Below, piece by piece: positions 6,397 to 14,053 of a stretch of 22,737 nt of DNA. The notes beneath the pieces are model-generated. The model did not search any database. It worked only from the letters and a program-made list of their open reading frames with translations, and was not told the origin of the DNA. A program made the translations under genes and the position numbers. This stretch comes from DASYUM01 sp036001225 (GTDB lineage: Bacteria; Methylomirabilota; Methylomirabilia; Rokubacteriales; DASRDR01): NCBI GenBank assembly GCA_036001225.1, contig DASYUM010000039.1, forward strand, positions 1-22,737. The letters run 5' to 3'. Each line of letters starts with the position of its first letter. Position 1 is the first letter of the stretch.

Positions 6397-7811
6397 GGGG
6401 GCCGCTGCGAGGCCCACGGCTGGAGCGCCTCGAACGCCGCCGCCGCCCGGAAGACGTCGGTCTCCCTGTGCCAGCGCCCCACGACCTGGAGGCCCACCGG
6501 AAGCTTCTCGCGGGTGAAGCCGCACGGCAGGTTGGCGGCCGGCTGACCGGTCAGGTTGAACGGATACATGAACGGCACGCGGTCGAAGATCGTGTGGGCG
6601 GGCTTGCCGCCGAGGTCGGGCAGGCCCTCGAACGGCCCCGGGTCGGCCGGCCAGGCCGCCACCGGCATCTGGGGCGTGAGCAGGAGATCGTAGCGCTCGA
6701 AGGTCGCCCGCACCTTCTCGGCGAAGGCGGTGCGGGCGAGCAGCGCCTGCGCGTACTCGATGGCGCTCAGCTTGGCCGCGTCCAGGATCATCCGCATCAG
6801 CGTGGGCTCGATCCAGTCGGGTCGGGCCAGCGCGCGCTCGTGGTTGCGGGCCCCCAGGTGCACCGAGTAGATGATGCGATGGAAGTCGTAGGGGTTGCCC
6901 CAATCGATCTTCGCCTCCTCGACCTCGCCGCCGAGGTCGGCGAAGCGGCGGGCGGCGGCCGACGCGATCTCGGCCACCTCCGGATCGACGGCCGCGAAGC
7001 CGAGGTCGCGACTCCAGCCGATCCGCAGCCCCTTGAGGTCGCCCTCGCAGGCGGCCAGGTAGTCGGCCGGCGCGGCGTCGATGGAGAGCGGATCGCGCGC
7101 GTCCGGCCCCGCCATGGCCTGGAGGAGCAGCGCGCCGTCGCGCACGGTGCGGGTCATCGGCCCCTGATGAGAGCGGGCGGCCCACAGGTCGGAGCTCGGC
7201 CAGGCGGGGACGCGGCCGAAGGATGGCTTGAGGCCGAAGATGCCGCAGAGCGCCGACGGGATGCGGATCGAGCCCGAGCCGTCCGAGCCGTGGGCGAGCG
7301 GCCCCAGCCCGGCGGCGACGGCGGCGCCGGCGCCGCCCGAGGAGGCGCCTGAGGTCCGGGCCGGGTTCCAGGGGTTCCGGCAGGGGGGCCCCAGCAAGTT
7401 GTCGCACATGTCCTTGTAGCCGAAGTGGGGCGTATTGGTCTTGCCGAGGAGCACGCCACCGGTGGCCCGCAGACGCGCGGCGACGAGGCCGTCCTCGGCC
7501 GGCACGTTCTGCTCGAAGAACTTGGAGCCGTAGGTAGTGCGAATGCCGGCGGTCGCCTCGAGGTCCTTGATGGAGTAGGGGATGCCGTCGAGCGGGCTCT
7601 GGAGGGCGCCCCGCATCGCGCGGGCCTCGGCTGCCCGGGCCAGCTCGCGCGCGTGGTCGGCGGTGACGGTGAGGAAGGCGTTGAGCTTCGGGTTGAGCCG
7701 CTCGATCCGGGCCAGCACGGCGTCGGTCAGCTCGACGGGCGAGAGCGTCTTCGCGCGGATCAGTCGGCCCAGCTCGGTCGCCGGTGTGTAGCAGAGGTCG
7801 GTCGCGTTCAT
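6387..7811 (-). CDS. Amidase signature (AS) family hydrolase
   Basis: Cytoplasmic amidase of 474 residues, the normal length for the GatA/acetamidase family. The Ser-cisSer-Lys triad is complete: Lys82 (YSIKDL), cis-Ser157 (GASSGG) and nucleophile Ser181 (GSGSIRIP). The spacings of 75 and 24 residues equal those of GatA. The usual GGSIR reads GSGSIR here (Ser179 for Gly). Without gatB or gatC nearby, a free-standing amidase of a small amide or N-acyl compound is more likely than tRNA amidotransferase. The ATG has AGGAGG five bases upstream. The stop codon lies inside a dispersed hairpin repeat, so the last few residues (PPLD) may be of repeat origin. It heads a same-strand series with the deacetylase, the enolase-superfamily enzyme and the DinB protein. 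Confidence 0.92.
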   Translation of the reverse strand: MNATDLCYTPATELGRLIRAKTLSPVELTDAVLARIERLNPKLNAFLTVTADHARELARAAEARAMRGALQSPLDGIPYSIKDLEATAGIRTTYGSKFFEQNVPAEDGLVAARLRATGGVLLGKTNTPHFGYKDMCDNLLGPPCRNPWNPARTSGASSGGAGAAVAAGLGPLAHGSDGSGSIRIPSALCGIFGLKPSFGRVPAWPSSDLWAARSHQGPMTRTVRDGALLLQAMAGPDARDPLSIDAAPADYLAACEGDLKGLRIGWSRDLGFAAVDPEVAEIASAAARRFADLGGEVEEAKIDWGNPYDFHRIIYSVHLGARNHERALARPDWIEPTLMRMILDAAKLSAIEYAQALLARTAFAEKVRATFERYDLLLTPQMPVAAWPADPGPFEGLPDLGGKPAHTIFDRVPFMYPFNLTGQPAANLPCGFTREKLPVGLQVVGRWHRETDVFRAAAAFEALQPWASQRPPLD

Positions 7812-7854
7812 CGAAGCCTCCTGGATGGCATGGCGGTGTGGTCGGCTGCGGACC

Positions 7855-7883
7855 AGGGTAGGGCCGGAACTCGCGCTTGTCCA
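7855..7883 (-). promoter_or_regulatory. Candidate promoter for the amidase
   Basis: The minus strand reads TGGACA (7878-7883, five of six -35 positions), a 17-base spacer, then TACCCT (7855-7860, three of six). The start would be near 7848, about 37 bases before the ATG and upstream of its Shine-Dalgarno. It is back to back with the rightward -10 at 7912-7917 in the 152-base divergent gap. Confidence 0.35.
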
Positions 7884-7911
7884 GCGGGGGACCGCGCTCC
7901 GACAAAGGTGC

Positions 7912-7917
7912 TATGCT
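7912..7917 (+). promoter_or_regulatory. -10 box TATGCT for the dehydrogenase operon
   Basis: TATGCT in the context GGTGCTATGCTC matches four of six -10 positions and lies about 46 bases before the ATG, which leaves room for the AGGAG ribosome site. No good -35 is seen at 16-18 bases. Confidence 0.4.
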
Positions 7918-7963
7918 CTCGCCACCGGTCCGGTCTCCGCGGCCCACCAGGACAGGAGCGACC

Positions 7964-9016
7964 ATGACGACCGAGGACATCCGCGTCAGCGCGACCGCGC
8001 TCGAGGCGTTCACCCGCGAGGTCTTCGGGCGGGTCGGGATGCCGTCCGAGGACGCTGCCATCGAGGCCGAGGTGCTGGTGTGGGCGAACCTGCGCGGCGT
8101 GGACTCGCACGGCGTGCTGCGCATCCCGTGGTACGTCGAGCTGGCCGACCGGGGCGACATGAACCCGCGGCCGAAGATCCAGGTCGAGAAGGAGACGCCG
8201 GCGACCCTCCTCATCGAGGCCGATCGCGCCTTCGGGCCCGTCGTGACCGTGCTGGCGATGCGGCGCGCGATCGCCAAGGCCCGGCAGGCCGGTCTCGGCT
8301 GGGCCCTCATCCGCAACACGACGCACCAGGGCGCCATGGCCTACTACGCCCTGATGGCGGCCGGGGAGGGGATGGCCGGGCTCGCCATCGTCTGCAGCCC
8401 GCCCAACATGGCGCCCCACGGGGCCCGGGCGGCCGGCGTCCACAACAGCCCCATCTCGATCGCGGTCCCCGCCCGCCACCACCGGCCGCTCTGCCTCGAC
8501 ATGGCGACCAGCGTGGCCGCCGGCGGCAAGCTCCGGCTGGCCGTGGACAAGGGCGTCCCCATCCCCCCGGGCTGGGCGCTCGATCGAGATGGCCACCCGA
8601 CCACGGACGCCAAGCGCGCCGTCATTCTCCTCCCGTTCGGGGGGCCGAAGGGCTCGGGGCTGGCCATGATGTTCGAGACCCTGACCAGCCTGATGGCGGC
8701 CAACCCCTTGCTGGAGCCGGCGCTGTTCGGGGCGGACGGCGCCGCCCGGCACCGGCAGAACAGCGTGGTGGCGGCGATCGACATCGGCACCTTCACCGAC
8801 GTGGAGGAGTACCGCGAGCGCGTGGATCGCCTGATCGACGGGATCCAGCGGCTCCCGCGCGTGGAGGGCGCGGGGGAGATCCTCGTCCCCGGCGAGCCGG
8901 AAGACCGGTGCATGGAGGAGCGGCGGCGTAACGGGATCCCGCTGCCGGCGGGAACGGCCCGCAACCTCGGGGGCGTGGCCGAGCGGTTCGGGATCAAGCT
9001 CCCGTGGAATTCGTAG
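7964..9016 (+). CDS. Ldh2/YiaK-type NAD(P)-dependent dehydrogenase
   Basis: Malate/L-lactate dehydrogenase-2 family oxidoreductase of 350 residues. Members reduce 2-keto acids to 2-hydroxy acids or the reverse (malate, sulfolactate, ureidoglycolate, 2,3-diketogulonate). The landmarks are the active-site block RGVDSHGVLR, the TTHQGAMAYYA stretch around the second conserved His, a CLDMATS block, and GGPKGSGLA, which binds the cofactor in this family. The ATG is preceded by AGGAG five bases away. It is the first gene of a run with a binding protein (17 bases downstream), rhodanese and crotonase, so the substrate may be the compound this binding protein captures. The exact substrate cannot be read from the sequence. 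Confidence 0.88.
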   Translation: MTTEDIRVSATALEAFTREVFGRVGMPSEDAAIEAEVLVWANLRGVDSHGVLRIPWYVELADRGDMNPRPKIQVEKETPATLLIEADRAFGPVVTVLAMRRAIAKARQAGLGWALIRNTTHQGAMAYYALMAAGEGMAGLAIVCSPPNMAPHGARAAGVHNSPISIAVPARHHRPLCLDMATSVAAGGKLRLAVDKGVPIPPGWALDRDGHPTTDAKRAVILLPFGGPKGSGLAMMFETLTSLMAANPLLEPALFGADGAARHRQNSVVAAIDIGTFTDVEEYRERVDRLIDGIQRLPRVEGAGEILVPGEPEDRCMEERRRNGIPLPAGTARNLGGVAERFGIKLPWNS

Positions 9017-9033
9017 CCAAGGAGGGCGCGACC

Positions 9034-10335
9034 ATGAACGAGCCTGTTTCACGACGGGCGGTCCTCGGGGGCGCGGCCGCGGCCGCCGGCGCCACCGCGC
9101 TGGGCGGGTTACCCGGCATCCTGGCTCACGCCCAGGCTCCGGCCTACCCGAAGGGGACCCGGCTCCACCTCCTCCAGTGGTCCCACTACGTCCAGGCCGC
9201 CGACGTCCTCTTCGACAAGCAGACGGCGGAGTTCGCCAAGCAGGCGGGCGTGGACATCCAGATCGAGCGAATCAACCAGAACGATATCCAGTCCCGGGTC
9301 ACCGCCGCCGTCCAGAGCGGCTCCGGCGCCGACATCATCATCGTCGCCAACAACCACGCGCATCTCTACGAGAGCGCCCTGGTGGACGCGAGCGACGTGG
9401 CCGAGGCGATCGGCGCTCAGCAGGGCGGGTGGTACGACTACGCCCGGGTCAACACGTTCGCGAACGGGCGCTGGATCGGGGTCCCGCAGTTCATCATCTC
9501 GTGGGCCATCACCTACCGGGAGGACTGGTTCAAGGAGGAGGGCCTGAAGTACCCCGAGACCTGGGACGAGTTCCGGGCGGCCGGGCGGAAGCTCAAGGCG
9601 AAGGGCAAGCCCTTCGGGCAGGCCTTCGGCCACAGCATCAACGACCCCAACAACTGGTGTTACCCGCTGACGTGGATGTGGGGCGGCATGGAGGTCGAGC
9701 GGGACGGCAAGACCGTCGTCCTCGACAGCAAGGCAACCGTCGAAGCGGTGAAGTTCAACAACGTCCTGTGGAAAGAGGTCTTCGACGAGGGCGGGCTGGC
9801 CTGGGACGACTCCAACAACAACCGGTCGTTCCTCTCCTCGGACATCTCGCTGACCGGCAACGCGCCCAGCATCTACGTCGCCGCCCGCAAGCAGGCGCCC
9901 GATGTCTACAAGGGAACGAACCACGGCCATTTCCCCAAGGGCCTGGCCGGGCGCTTCTACTGGCTGCCCACCTGGAACAGCTGCGTGATGAAGTACTCGA
10001 AGAACCCGAAGCTGGCCAAGGAGTTCATCCGCTACTACATGGACCGGAAGCAGTTCGAGCCGTACTTCGAGACGATGGACAGCTTCGGGATCCCCGGCAC
10101 CAAGGTCTGGTTCGAGCACCCGCTGTGGCTCAAGGATCCCAAGACCACGGTCTTTCGGGAAACCCTCCAGCACGCCCGCCAGGTCGGCTACGCCGGGCCC
10201 CCGGGCCGGAAGGCTACCGAGGCGCTCTCCAAGTACATCATCGTGGACATGTTCGCGAAGTCGATCCAGGGCCTGGCCCCCGAGGAGGCCGTGAAGTGGG
10301 CGGCCGGGGAGCTGCGGAAGATCTACAGCGTGTAG
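9034..10335 (+). CDS. Tat-exported ABC solute-binding protein, SBP2 (no adjacent permeases)
   Basis: Periplasmic binding protein of 433 residues with a twin-arginine signal (SRRAVLGG at 6-13) and an Ala-rich core ending near ILAHAQA. The ATG at 9034 has AAGGAGG eight bases upstream. It is homologous to the protein at 733-2016: GGMEVERDGKTV matches GGMEVDKDGKTV, AWDDSNNN matches SWTDSSNN, and PSIYVAARK aligns with AYIVARN. No permease or ATPase gene flanks it; it lies between a dehydrogenase and a rhodanese. It may dock on the permeases of the first cassette or on ones encoded elsewhere. It may bind a hydroxy acid or polyol given the dehydrogenase, but this is inference. Confidence 0.92.
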   Translation: MNEPVSRRAVLGGAAAAAGATALGGLPGILAHAQAPAYPKGTRLHLLQWSHYVQAADVLFDKQTAEFAKQAGVDIQIERINQNDIQSRVTAAVQSGSGADIIIVANNHAHLYESALVDASDVAEAIGAQQGGWYDYARVNTFANGRWIGVPQFIISWAITYREDWFKEEGLKYPETWDEFRAAGRKLKAKGKPFGQAFGHSINDPNNWCYPLTWMWGGMEVERDGKTVVLDSKATVEAVKFNNVLWKEVFDEGGLAWDDSNNNRSFLSSDISLTGNAPSIYVAARKQAPDVYKGTNHGHFPKGLAGRFYWLPTWNSCVMKYSKNPKLAKEFIRYYMDRKQFEPYFETMDSFGIPGTKVWFEHPLWLKDPKTTVFRETLQHARQVGYAGPPGRKATEALSKYIIVDMFAKSIQGLAPEEAVKWAAGELRKIYSV

Positions 10336-10344
10336 GCGGCGCTG

Positions 10345-10668
10345 GTGGAGCCGTACGCCGAGATCACGCCCGAGGAGTTGACGGCGCGCCTGGACGCGGC
10401 CGACGCGCCGCTGCTCCTCGACGTCCGCGAGCCGTGGGAGCACGCGATCGGCGCGCTGCCCGGGGCGCGCCTGATCCCGATGGACGAGCTGCCGGCGCGC
10501 CTGGACGAGCTGCCGCCTGACCGCGACATCGTGGTGTACTGCCACCACGGCCTGCGCTCGGCCGAGGTCGTCGCCTGGCTGCGCGCGCAGGAGATTCCGG
10601 CCGTGAACCTGCGCGGCGGGATCGACGCGTGGGCGGTGGCCGTGGACCCGACGCTCCGCCGCTACTGA
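10345..10668 (+). CDS. Single-domain rhodanese (sulfurtransferase)
   Basis: Cytoplasmic sulfur-transfer domain of 107 residues, the GlpE-like size. LLLDVREPWEHAIGALPGA (24-42) is the conserved entry motif and VYCHHGLRS (64-72) is the active-site loop, with Cys66 as the persulfide-carrying residue. The GTG start lies nine bases after the SBP2 stop; there is no clear Shine-Dalgarno, so translation may be coupled. The crotonase starts ten bases after its stop. Why a rhodanese sits here is not obvious; it could handle sulfur released from the imported compound or simply be a co-transcribed housekeeping gene. Confidence 0.88.
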   Translation: MEPYAEITPEELTARLDAADAPLLLDVREPWEHAIGALPGARLIPMDELPARLDELPPDRDIVVYCHHGLRSAEVVAWLRAQEIPAVNLRGGIDAWAVAVDPTLRRY

Positions 10669-10678
10669 TCCGGGTCCG

Positions 10679-11440
10679 GTGGCGGAGCTGACCGTCGAGC
10701 GGAGCGGCGGCCTGGCCCGGGTCACCCTGGCCCGCCCGCCGCTGAACATCCTGACGCCGTCGCTCATCGTCGAGGTGGGCGCCGCCTTCCGCGACCTCAC
10801 CCGCGACCCCGACCTCCGGCTGGTGGTCCTGGGGGCGGCCGGGCGCGCGTTCTCGGCGGGGGTCGAGGTCCAGGCGATGCGCGACCTGGATCCGCCCCGG
10901 GCCCGGGCCTTCATCGGCGCCCTTCACGACACCATCCGCGCCCTGCGTGACTGCCCGGCGCCGGTCCTCGCCCGCCTCCATGGCCACGTCCTCGGCGGCG
11001 CGCTCGAGCTGGTGCTCGGCTGCGATCTTCGCCTCGCCGCCGCCTCCTGCCGGCTGGGGATGCCGGAGATCAAGGTCGGCATCCCGTCCGTGATCGAGGC
11101 CGCGCTCTTACCGGGCCTCGTCGGCTGGGGGCGGACGGCCGAGCTCCTGCTCACCGGCGAGACGATCGACGCCGCCGAGGCCGAACGGTGGGGGCTCGTG
11201 AACCGGGCGGTGCCCGACGACGCCCTCGACGCCGAGGTGGAGAGCTGGGTCGGGCGGCTCCTCGCGCTCCCACCGGCGGCCCTCCGCCTCCAGAAGGCGC
11301 TGCTCGGCCGCTGGCGCCAGGTGGAGCTCGACACGGCGATCGCCCTCTCGATGGACGCCTTCGCGCTGGCCTACGCGACCGACGAGCCGCGCCGGGCCAT
11401 GCAGGCCTTCCTCGACCGTCCTCGCCCGGCCGCCCCTTGA
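10679..11440 (+). CDS. Enoyl-CoA hydratase/isomerase (crotonase family)
   Basis: Crotonase-fold protein of 253 residues. AFSAGVEVQAM (57-67) forms the first half of the oxyanion hole and HVLGGALEL the second. Glu110 (GGALEL) and Glu130 (MPEIKVG) are 20 residues apart, the same spacing as Glu144/Glu164 of rat crotonase, so both hydratase acid/base residues are present. Expected reaction: hydration of a 2-enoyl-CoA. The GTG at 10679 is the only start consistent with the family N-terminus (AELTVERSGG). It is the last gene of the dehydrogenase run. The promoter of the next gene overlaps its stop codon. Isomerase or other crotonase chemistry is possible. Confidence 0.88.
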   Translation: MAELTVERSGGLARVTLARPPLNILTPSLIVEVGAAFRDLTRDPDLRLVVLGAAGRAFSAGVEVQAMRDLDPPRARAFIGALHDTIRALRDCPAPVLARLHGHVLGGALELVLGCDLRLAAASCRLGMPEIKVGIPSVIEAALLPGLVGWGRTAELLLTGETIDAAEAERWGLVNRAVPDDALDAEVESWVGRLLALPPAALRLQKALLGRWRQVELDTAIALSMDAFALAYATDEPRRAMQAFLDRPRPAAP

Positions 11441-11466
11441 CGGCCTCTCCGGGCTCCCCCTAGCAT
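11437..11466 (+). promoter_or_regulatory. Promoter of the acyl-CoA dehydrogenase gene (leaderless)
   Basis: TTGACG (11437-11442, five of six -35 positions) is followed after 18 bases by TAGCAT (11461-11466, four of six). The ATG is at 11475, only eight bases beyond the -10, so the transcript would begin at or within about two bases of the start codon. There is no ribosome site in between. The -35 overlaps the TGA of the crotonase gene. Confidence 0.6.
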
Positions 11467-11474
11467 CGAGGCAC

Positions 11475-12611
11475 ATGCACTTCGACTTGACCGAGCCCCA
11501 GCGCCTCATCCGCGACCTGGCCCGCGAGTTCGCCGAGGCCGAGGTGCGGCCGCGCGCGGCCGAGATCGACCGGAGCGACGAGTTCCCCTGGGACCTCTAC
11601 AAGCGGATGGCCGAGCTGGAGATCCTGGGCATGACGGTGCCGCCGGAGTACGGGGGCTCGGGCGCGGACACCGTGAGCTGGTGTGTCGTCCAGGAGGAGC
11701 TGGCCCGCGCCTCGGCGGTCGTCGCCGACGCCCAGCTCCTGTGCAAGCTGATGAGCGACATGATCCTGCGGAACGGCAGCGAGGAGCAGCGGCGATGCCA
11801 TCTCCCGGCCATGGTCCGGGGCGAGAAGATCTGCGCCATCGCCCAGACCGAACCGGCCGCCGGCTCCGACGTGGCCGGCGTCCAGACCACCGCCACCCCG
11901 ACCGCCGATGGCTACGTGCTCAACGGGACCAAGCGGTTCATCACGGCGGCGATGGTCTGCGAGCTGGCAGTGGTGGTGGCGACGACCGACCGCCGGAAGG
12001 GCCGGGACGGGATCACGCTCTTCCTGGTCGAGATGGGGACGCCCGGCTTCAGCCGCGGCGGCAAGGAGCAGCTCCTCGGCGTGCGGGGACTGGCCACGGG
12101 GGAGCTCGTGTTCGAGCAGTGCCGGGTGCCGCGCGAGGCGCGCCTGGGCGGGGAAGGCGAAGGGTTCAAGCGGGCGATGGTCTCGCTGGATACCGGCCGG
12201 ATCGGGATCGGGGCTCAGGCGCTCGGGATCGCCCAGGCCGCGATGGAGGCAGCCGTCACCTACGCCCGGCAACGGCCCGCGTTCGGCCGCCCGATCGCCG
12301 ATTTCCAGGCCGTCCAGTTCATGCTGGCCGACATGTCGGCCCAGATCGAGGCGAGCCGGCTGCTGCTCCGCCGGGCCGCCTGGCTCAAGGACCAGGGGCG
12401 CTCGATCATCCGGGAGGCCGCCGAGGCGAAGCTCGTGGCGTCGGAGACGGCGGCCCGGGTCACGACCGACGCGCTGCAGATCCACGGGGCCTACGGGTAC
12501 TCCACCGAGTTCCCCGTCGAGCGGCTCTACCGGGACGCGCGCGTCTACCAGATCTGGGAGGGCACCAGCCAGATCCAGCGGCTGGTGATTGCCCGCCAGC
12601 TCCTGAAGTGA
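11475..12611 (+). CDS. Acyl-CoA dehydrogenase
   Basis: FAD enzyme of 378 residues that oxidises an acyl-CoA to the 2,3-enoyl-CoA and passes electrons to ETF. The substrate/flavin signature AIAQTEPAAGSDVAG is present. The C-terminal helix carries the catalytic base Glu362 in YQIWEGTSQIQRL, the position used by short/medium-chain and butyryl-type enzymes. QIHGAYGYSTEFPVERLYRD is the conserved block before it. The start codon is fixed by the family N-terminus (FDLTEPQRLIRD). It follows the crotonase gene by 34 bases but has its own promoter. Together with the CoA-transferase downstream it could activate and oxidise a carboxylic acid. Chain length is not predictable here. Confidence 0.92.
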   Translation: MHFDLTEPQRLIRDLAREFAEAEVRPRAAEIDRSDEFPWDLYKRMAELEILGMTVPPEYGGSGADTVSWCVVQEELARASAVVADAQLLCKLMSDMILRNGSEEQRRCHLPAMVRGEKICAIAQTEPAAGSDVAGVQTTATPTADGYVLNGTKRFITAAMVCELAVVVATTDRRKGRDGITLFLVEMGTPGFSRGGKEQLLGVRGLATGELVFEQCRVPREARLGGEGEGFKRAMVSLDTGRIGIGAQALGIAQAAMEAAVTYARQRPAFGRPIADFQAVQFMLADMSAQIEASRLLLRRAAWLKDQGRSIIREAAEAKLVASETAARVTTDALQIHGAYGYSTEFPVERLYRDARVYQIWEGTSQIQRLVIARQLLK

Positions 12612-12694
12612 GCCCCCGGGCCGATACCCGTCGCATCTCTGCGTCCTCGGCCCTCGGCGCACCTCAACATCGGGTGGCTCGCCCCGTCGCGCCC

Positions 12695-12799
12695 CCCAGC
12701 CCCGCGACGTCCGGAGGCTCGCGGGCGCGGCATACGCCTCGGCGCGGTCTTTGGGACAGCGCGCCCCGGGCGGCGGGGTCCCAGCCCCGCGACGCCCGG
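12695..12799 (+). repeat. Pair of 20-base direct repeats, 85 bases apart
   Basis: CCCAGCCCCGCGACGTCCGG at 12695-12714 recurs at 12780-12799 with one change (T to C). Both are flanked by hairpin-forming sequence: at the first copy, CCCGCGA (12701-12707) can pair with TCGCGGG (12719-12725). They lie in the 245-base gap between the acyl-CoA dehydrogenase and the CoA-transferase, in which I see no credible gene. Confidence 0.65.
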
Positions 12800-12807
12800 C
12801 GGCGCGC
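12759..12807. repeat. Large 20-bp GC hairpin
   Basis: All 20 bases of 12759-12778 can pair with 12785-12807 across a six-base loop (TCCCAG). The only interruptions are two small bulges on the 3' arm (GA at 12791-12792 and C at 12800). There is no T-tract after it on either strand, so it is not a standard terminator. It ends about 50 bases before the GTG of the CoA-transferase. Confidence 0.7.
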
Positions 12808-12856
12808 ATTCCTGCGTCCTTGATCTGCTCGGGTCTCGACCCGGGATCGCCTGCCT

Positions 12857-14053
12857 GTGGCTGACCCTGGTCCGCTCGCAATTCTCCAGGGCGTCCGCGT
12901 TCTGAGCTTCACCCAGTTCCTGCTCGGGCCGTCGGGGGTCCAATTCTTGGCCGATCTCGGCGCCGACGTCGTGAAGATCGAGCCGCCGGGGGGGAAGCTC
13001 TGGGAGCGCAACTGGTCGGGGTGCGATCTCTACCTGAACGGGGTCAGCGTCTTCTTCATGTCCACCCACCGGAACCAACGGAGCCTGACCCTCGACCTCA
13101 AGCACCCCGACGGCCAGGCGGTGGCCCGCCGCCTCGTCGAGCGAGCCGACGTCCTCGTGCAGAACTTCCGGCCCGGCGTCATGGAGCGCCTCGGCCTCGG
13201 CTACGATGCCTCACGCGCCCTGAATCCCCGGCTCGTCTACGTCTCGGCGTCGGGTTACGGCGAGGCGAGCCCCTACCGCGACCGGCCGGGCCAGGACCTC
13301 CTCCTCCAGGCCATGTCCGGGCTGGCCCACATCTCGGGGCGGGCCGGCCAGCCGCCGACGCCGGTCGGCACCGCGGTGGTGGACCAGCACGGGGCGACCC
13401 TCCTCGCCCTCGGCGTCCTGGCCGCGTTGCTCGAGCGCGCTCGGACCGGCCGCGGCCTCCACGTCGAGGTCAGCATGCTGCGGGCGGCGCTCGACCTCCA
13501 GCTCGAGATCGTGACCTACTTTCTCAACGGCGCCCGCATGGAGAAGAGCCCGACCAGCCTGGCCAGCATGTTCCACCCCGGCCCCTACGGCGTCTACGAG
13601 ACGAAGGACGGCCACGTGGTGCTCTCGATGTCGCCCCTGGCGGTGCTGGCGGAGGCGCTCGATTCGGCCGAGCTGCGGTCGCTGGCGACGGTGCCGTACA
13701 ACTTCGCGGCCCGCGAGCAGATCGCCCGGGGCTGCGAGCGGCTCATGCGAACACGCACGACCGCCGAGTGGGTCGAGTACCTGGTGCCCCGGGGCGTGTG
13801 GGCGGCGCCCGTGCTCACCCATGGCGAGACGTTCGAGGACCCGGCCGTCCAGGCCGCCGAGCTGGTCGACGAGCTCGACCATCCGGTGGCGGGCCGGGTC
13901 CGCCTGCTCCGGTTCCCGCTGGAGTTCTCCACGGGCCGGTCCGGCGTGCGCCGGCCGCCGCCGATGCCCGGGGAGCAGACCGACGAGATCCTGCGCGAGC
14001 TCGGCTACGGCGAGGCCGAGATTCGGCGGTTCCACCAGGAAGGGGCGGTGTGA
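12857..14053 (+). CDS. Class III CoA-transferase (CaiB/BaiF family)
   Basis: Transfers CoA between a carboxylate and an acyl-CoA; 398 residues, the usual length. The N-terminal block GVRVLSFTQFLLGP and LADLGADVVKIEPPGG (31-46) are family hallmarks. RSLTLDLKHPDG (75-86) and QNFRPGVMERLGL follow. The catalytic aspartate that forms the anhydride intermediate is Asp176 in AVVDQHGA, as in formyl-CoA transferase Asp169. The GTG at 12857 has no clear Shine-Dalgarno and is preceded by a small CGGGT-CTCG-ACCCG hairpin (12830-12843). Its TGA overlaps the ATG of the GNAT gene. Substrate unknown; an organic acid linked to the neighbouring acyl-CoA dehydrogenase is plausible. Confidence 0.9.
   Translation: MADPGPLAILQGVRVLSFTQFLLGPSGVQFLADLGADVVKIEPPGGKLWERNWSGCDLYLNGVSVFFMSTHRNQRSLTLDLKHPDGQAVARRLVERADVLVQNFRPGVMERLGLGYDASRALNPRLVYVSASGYGEASPYRDRPGQDLLLQAMSGLAHISGRAGQPPTPVGTAVVDQHGATLLALGVLAALLERARTGRGLHVEVSMLRAALDLQLEIVTYFLNGARMEKSPTSLASMFHPGPYGVYETKDGHVVLSMSPLAVLAEALDSAELRSLATVPYNFAAREQIARGCERLMRTRTTAEWVEYLVPRGVWAAPVLTHGETFEDPAVQAAELVDELDHPVAGRVRLLRFPLEFSTGRSGVRRPPPMPGEQTDEILRELGYGEAEIRRFHQEGAV

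Noticed and set aside
6387..7811. gatA, subunit of tRNA amidotransferase
   Set aside because: The catalytic triad is shared by the whole amidase family; no gatB or gatC is nearby and the neighbours are catabolic.
7877..7917. TTGTCC as -35 of the Ldh2-type dehydrogenase promoter
   Set aside because: The spacer to TATGCT would be about 29 bases, far outside the working range.
12612..12856. A small gene in the gap before the CoA-transferase
   Set aside because: Open frames there are low-complexity, lack ribosome sites and consist of hairpin and direct-repeat sequence.
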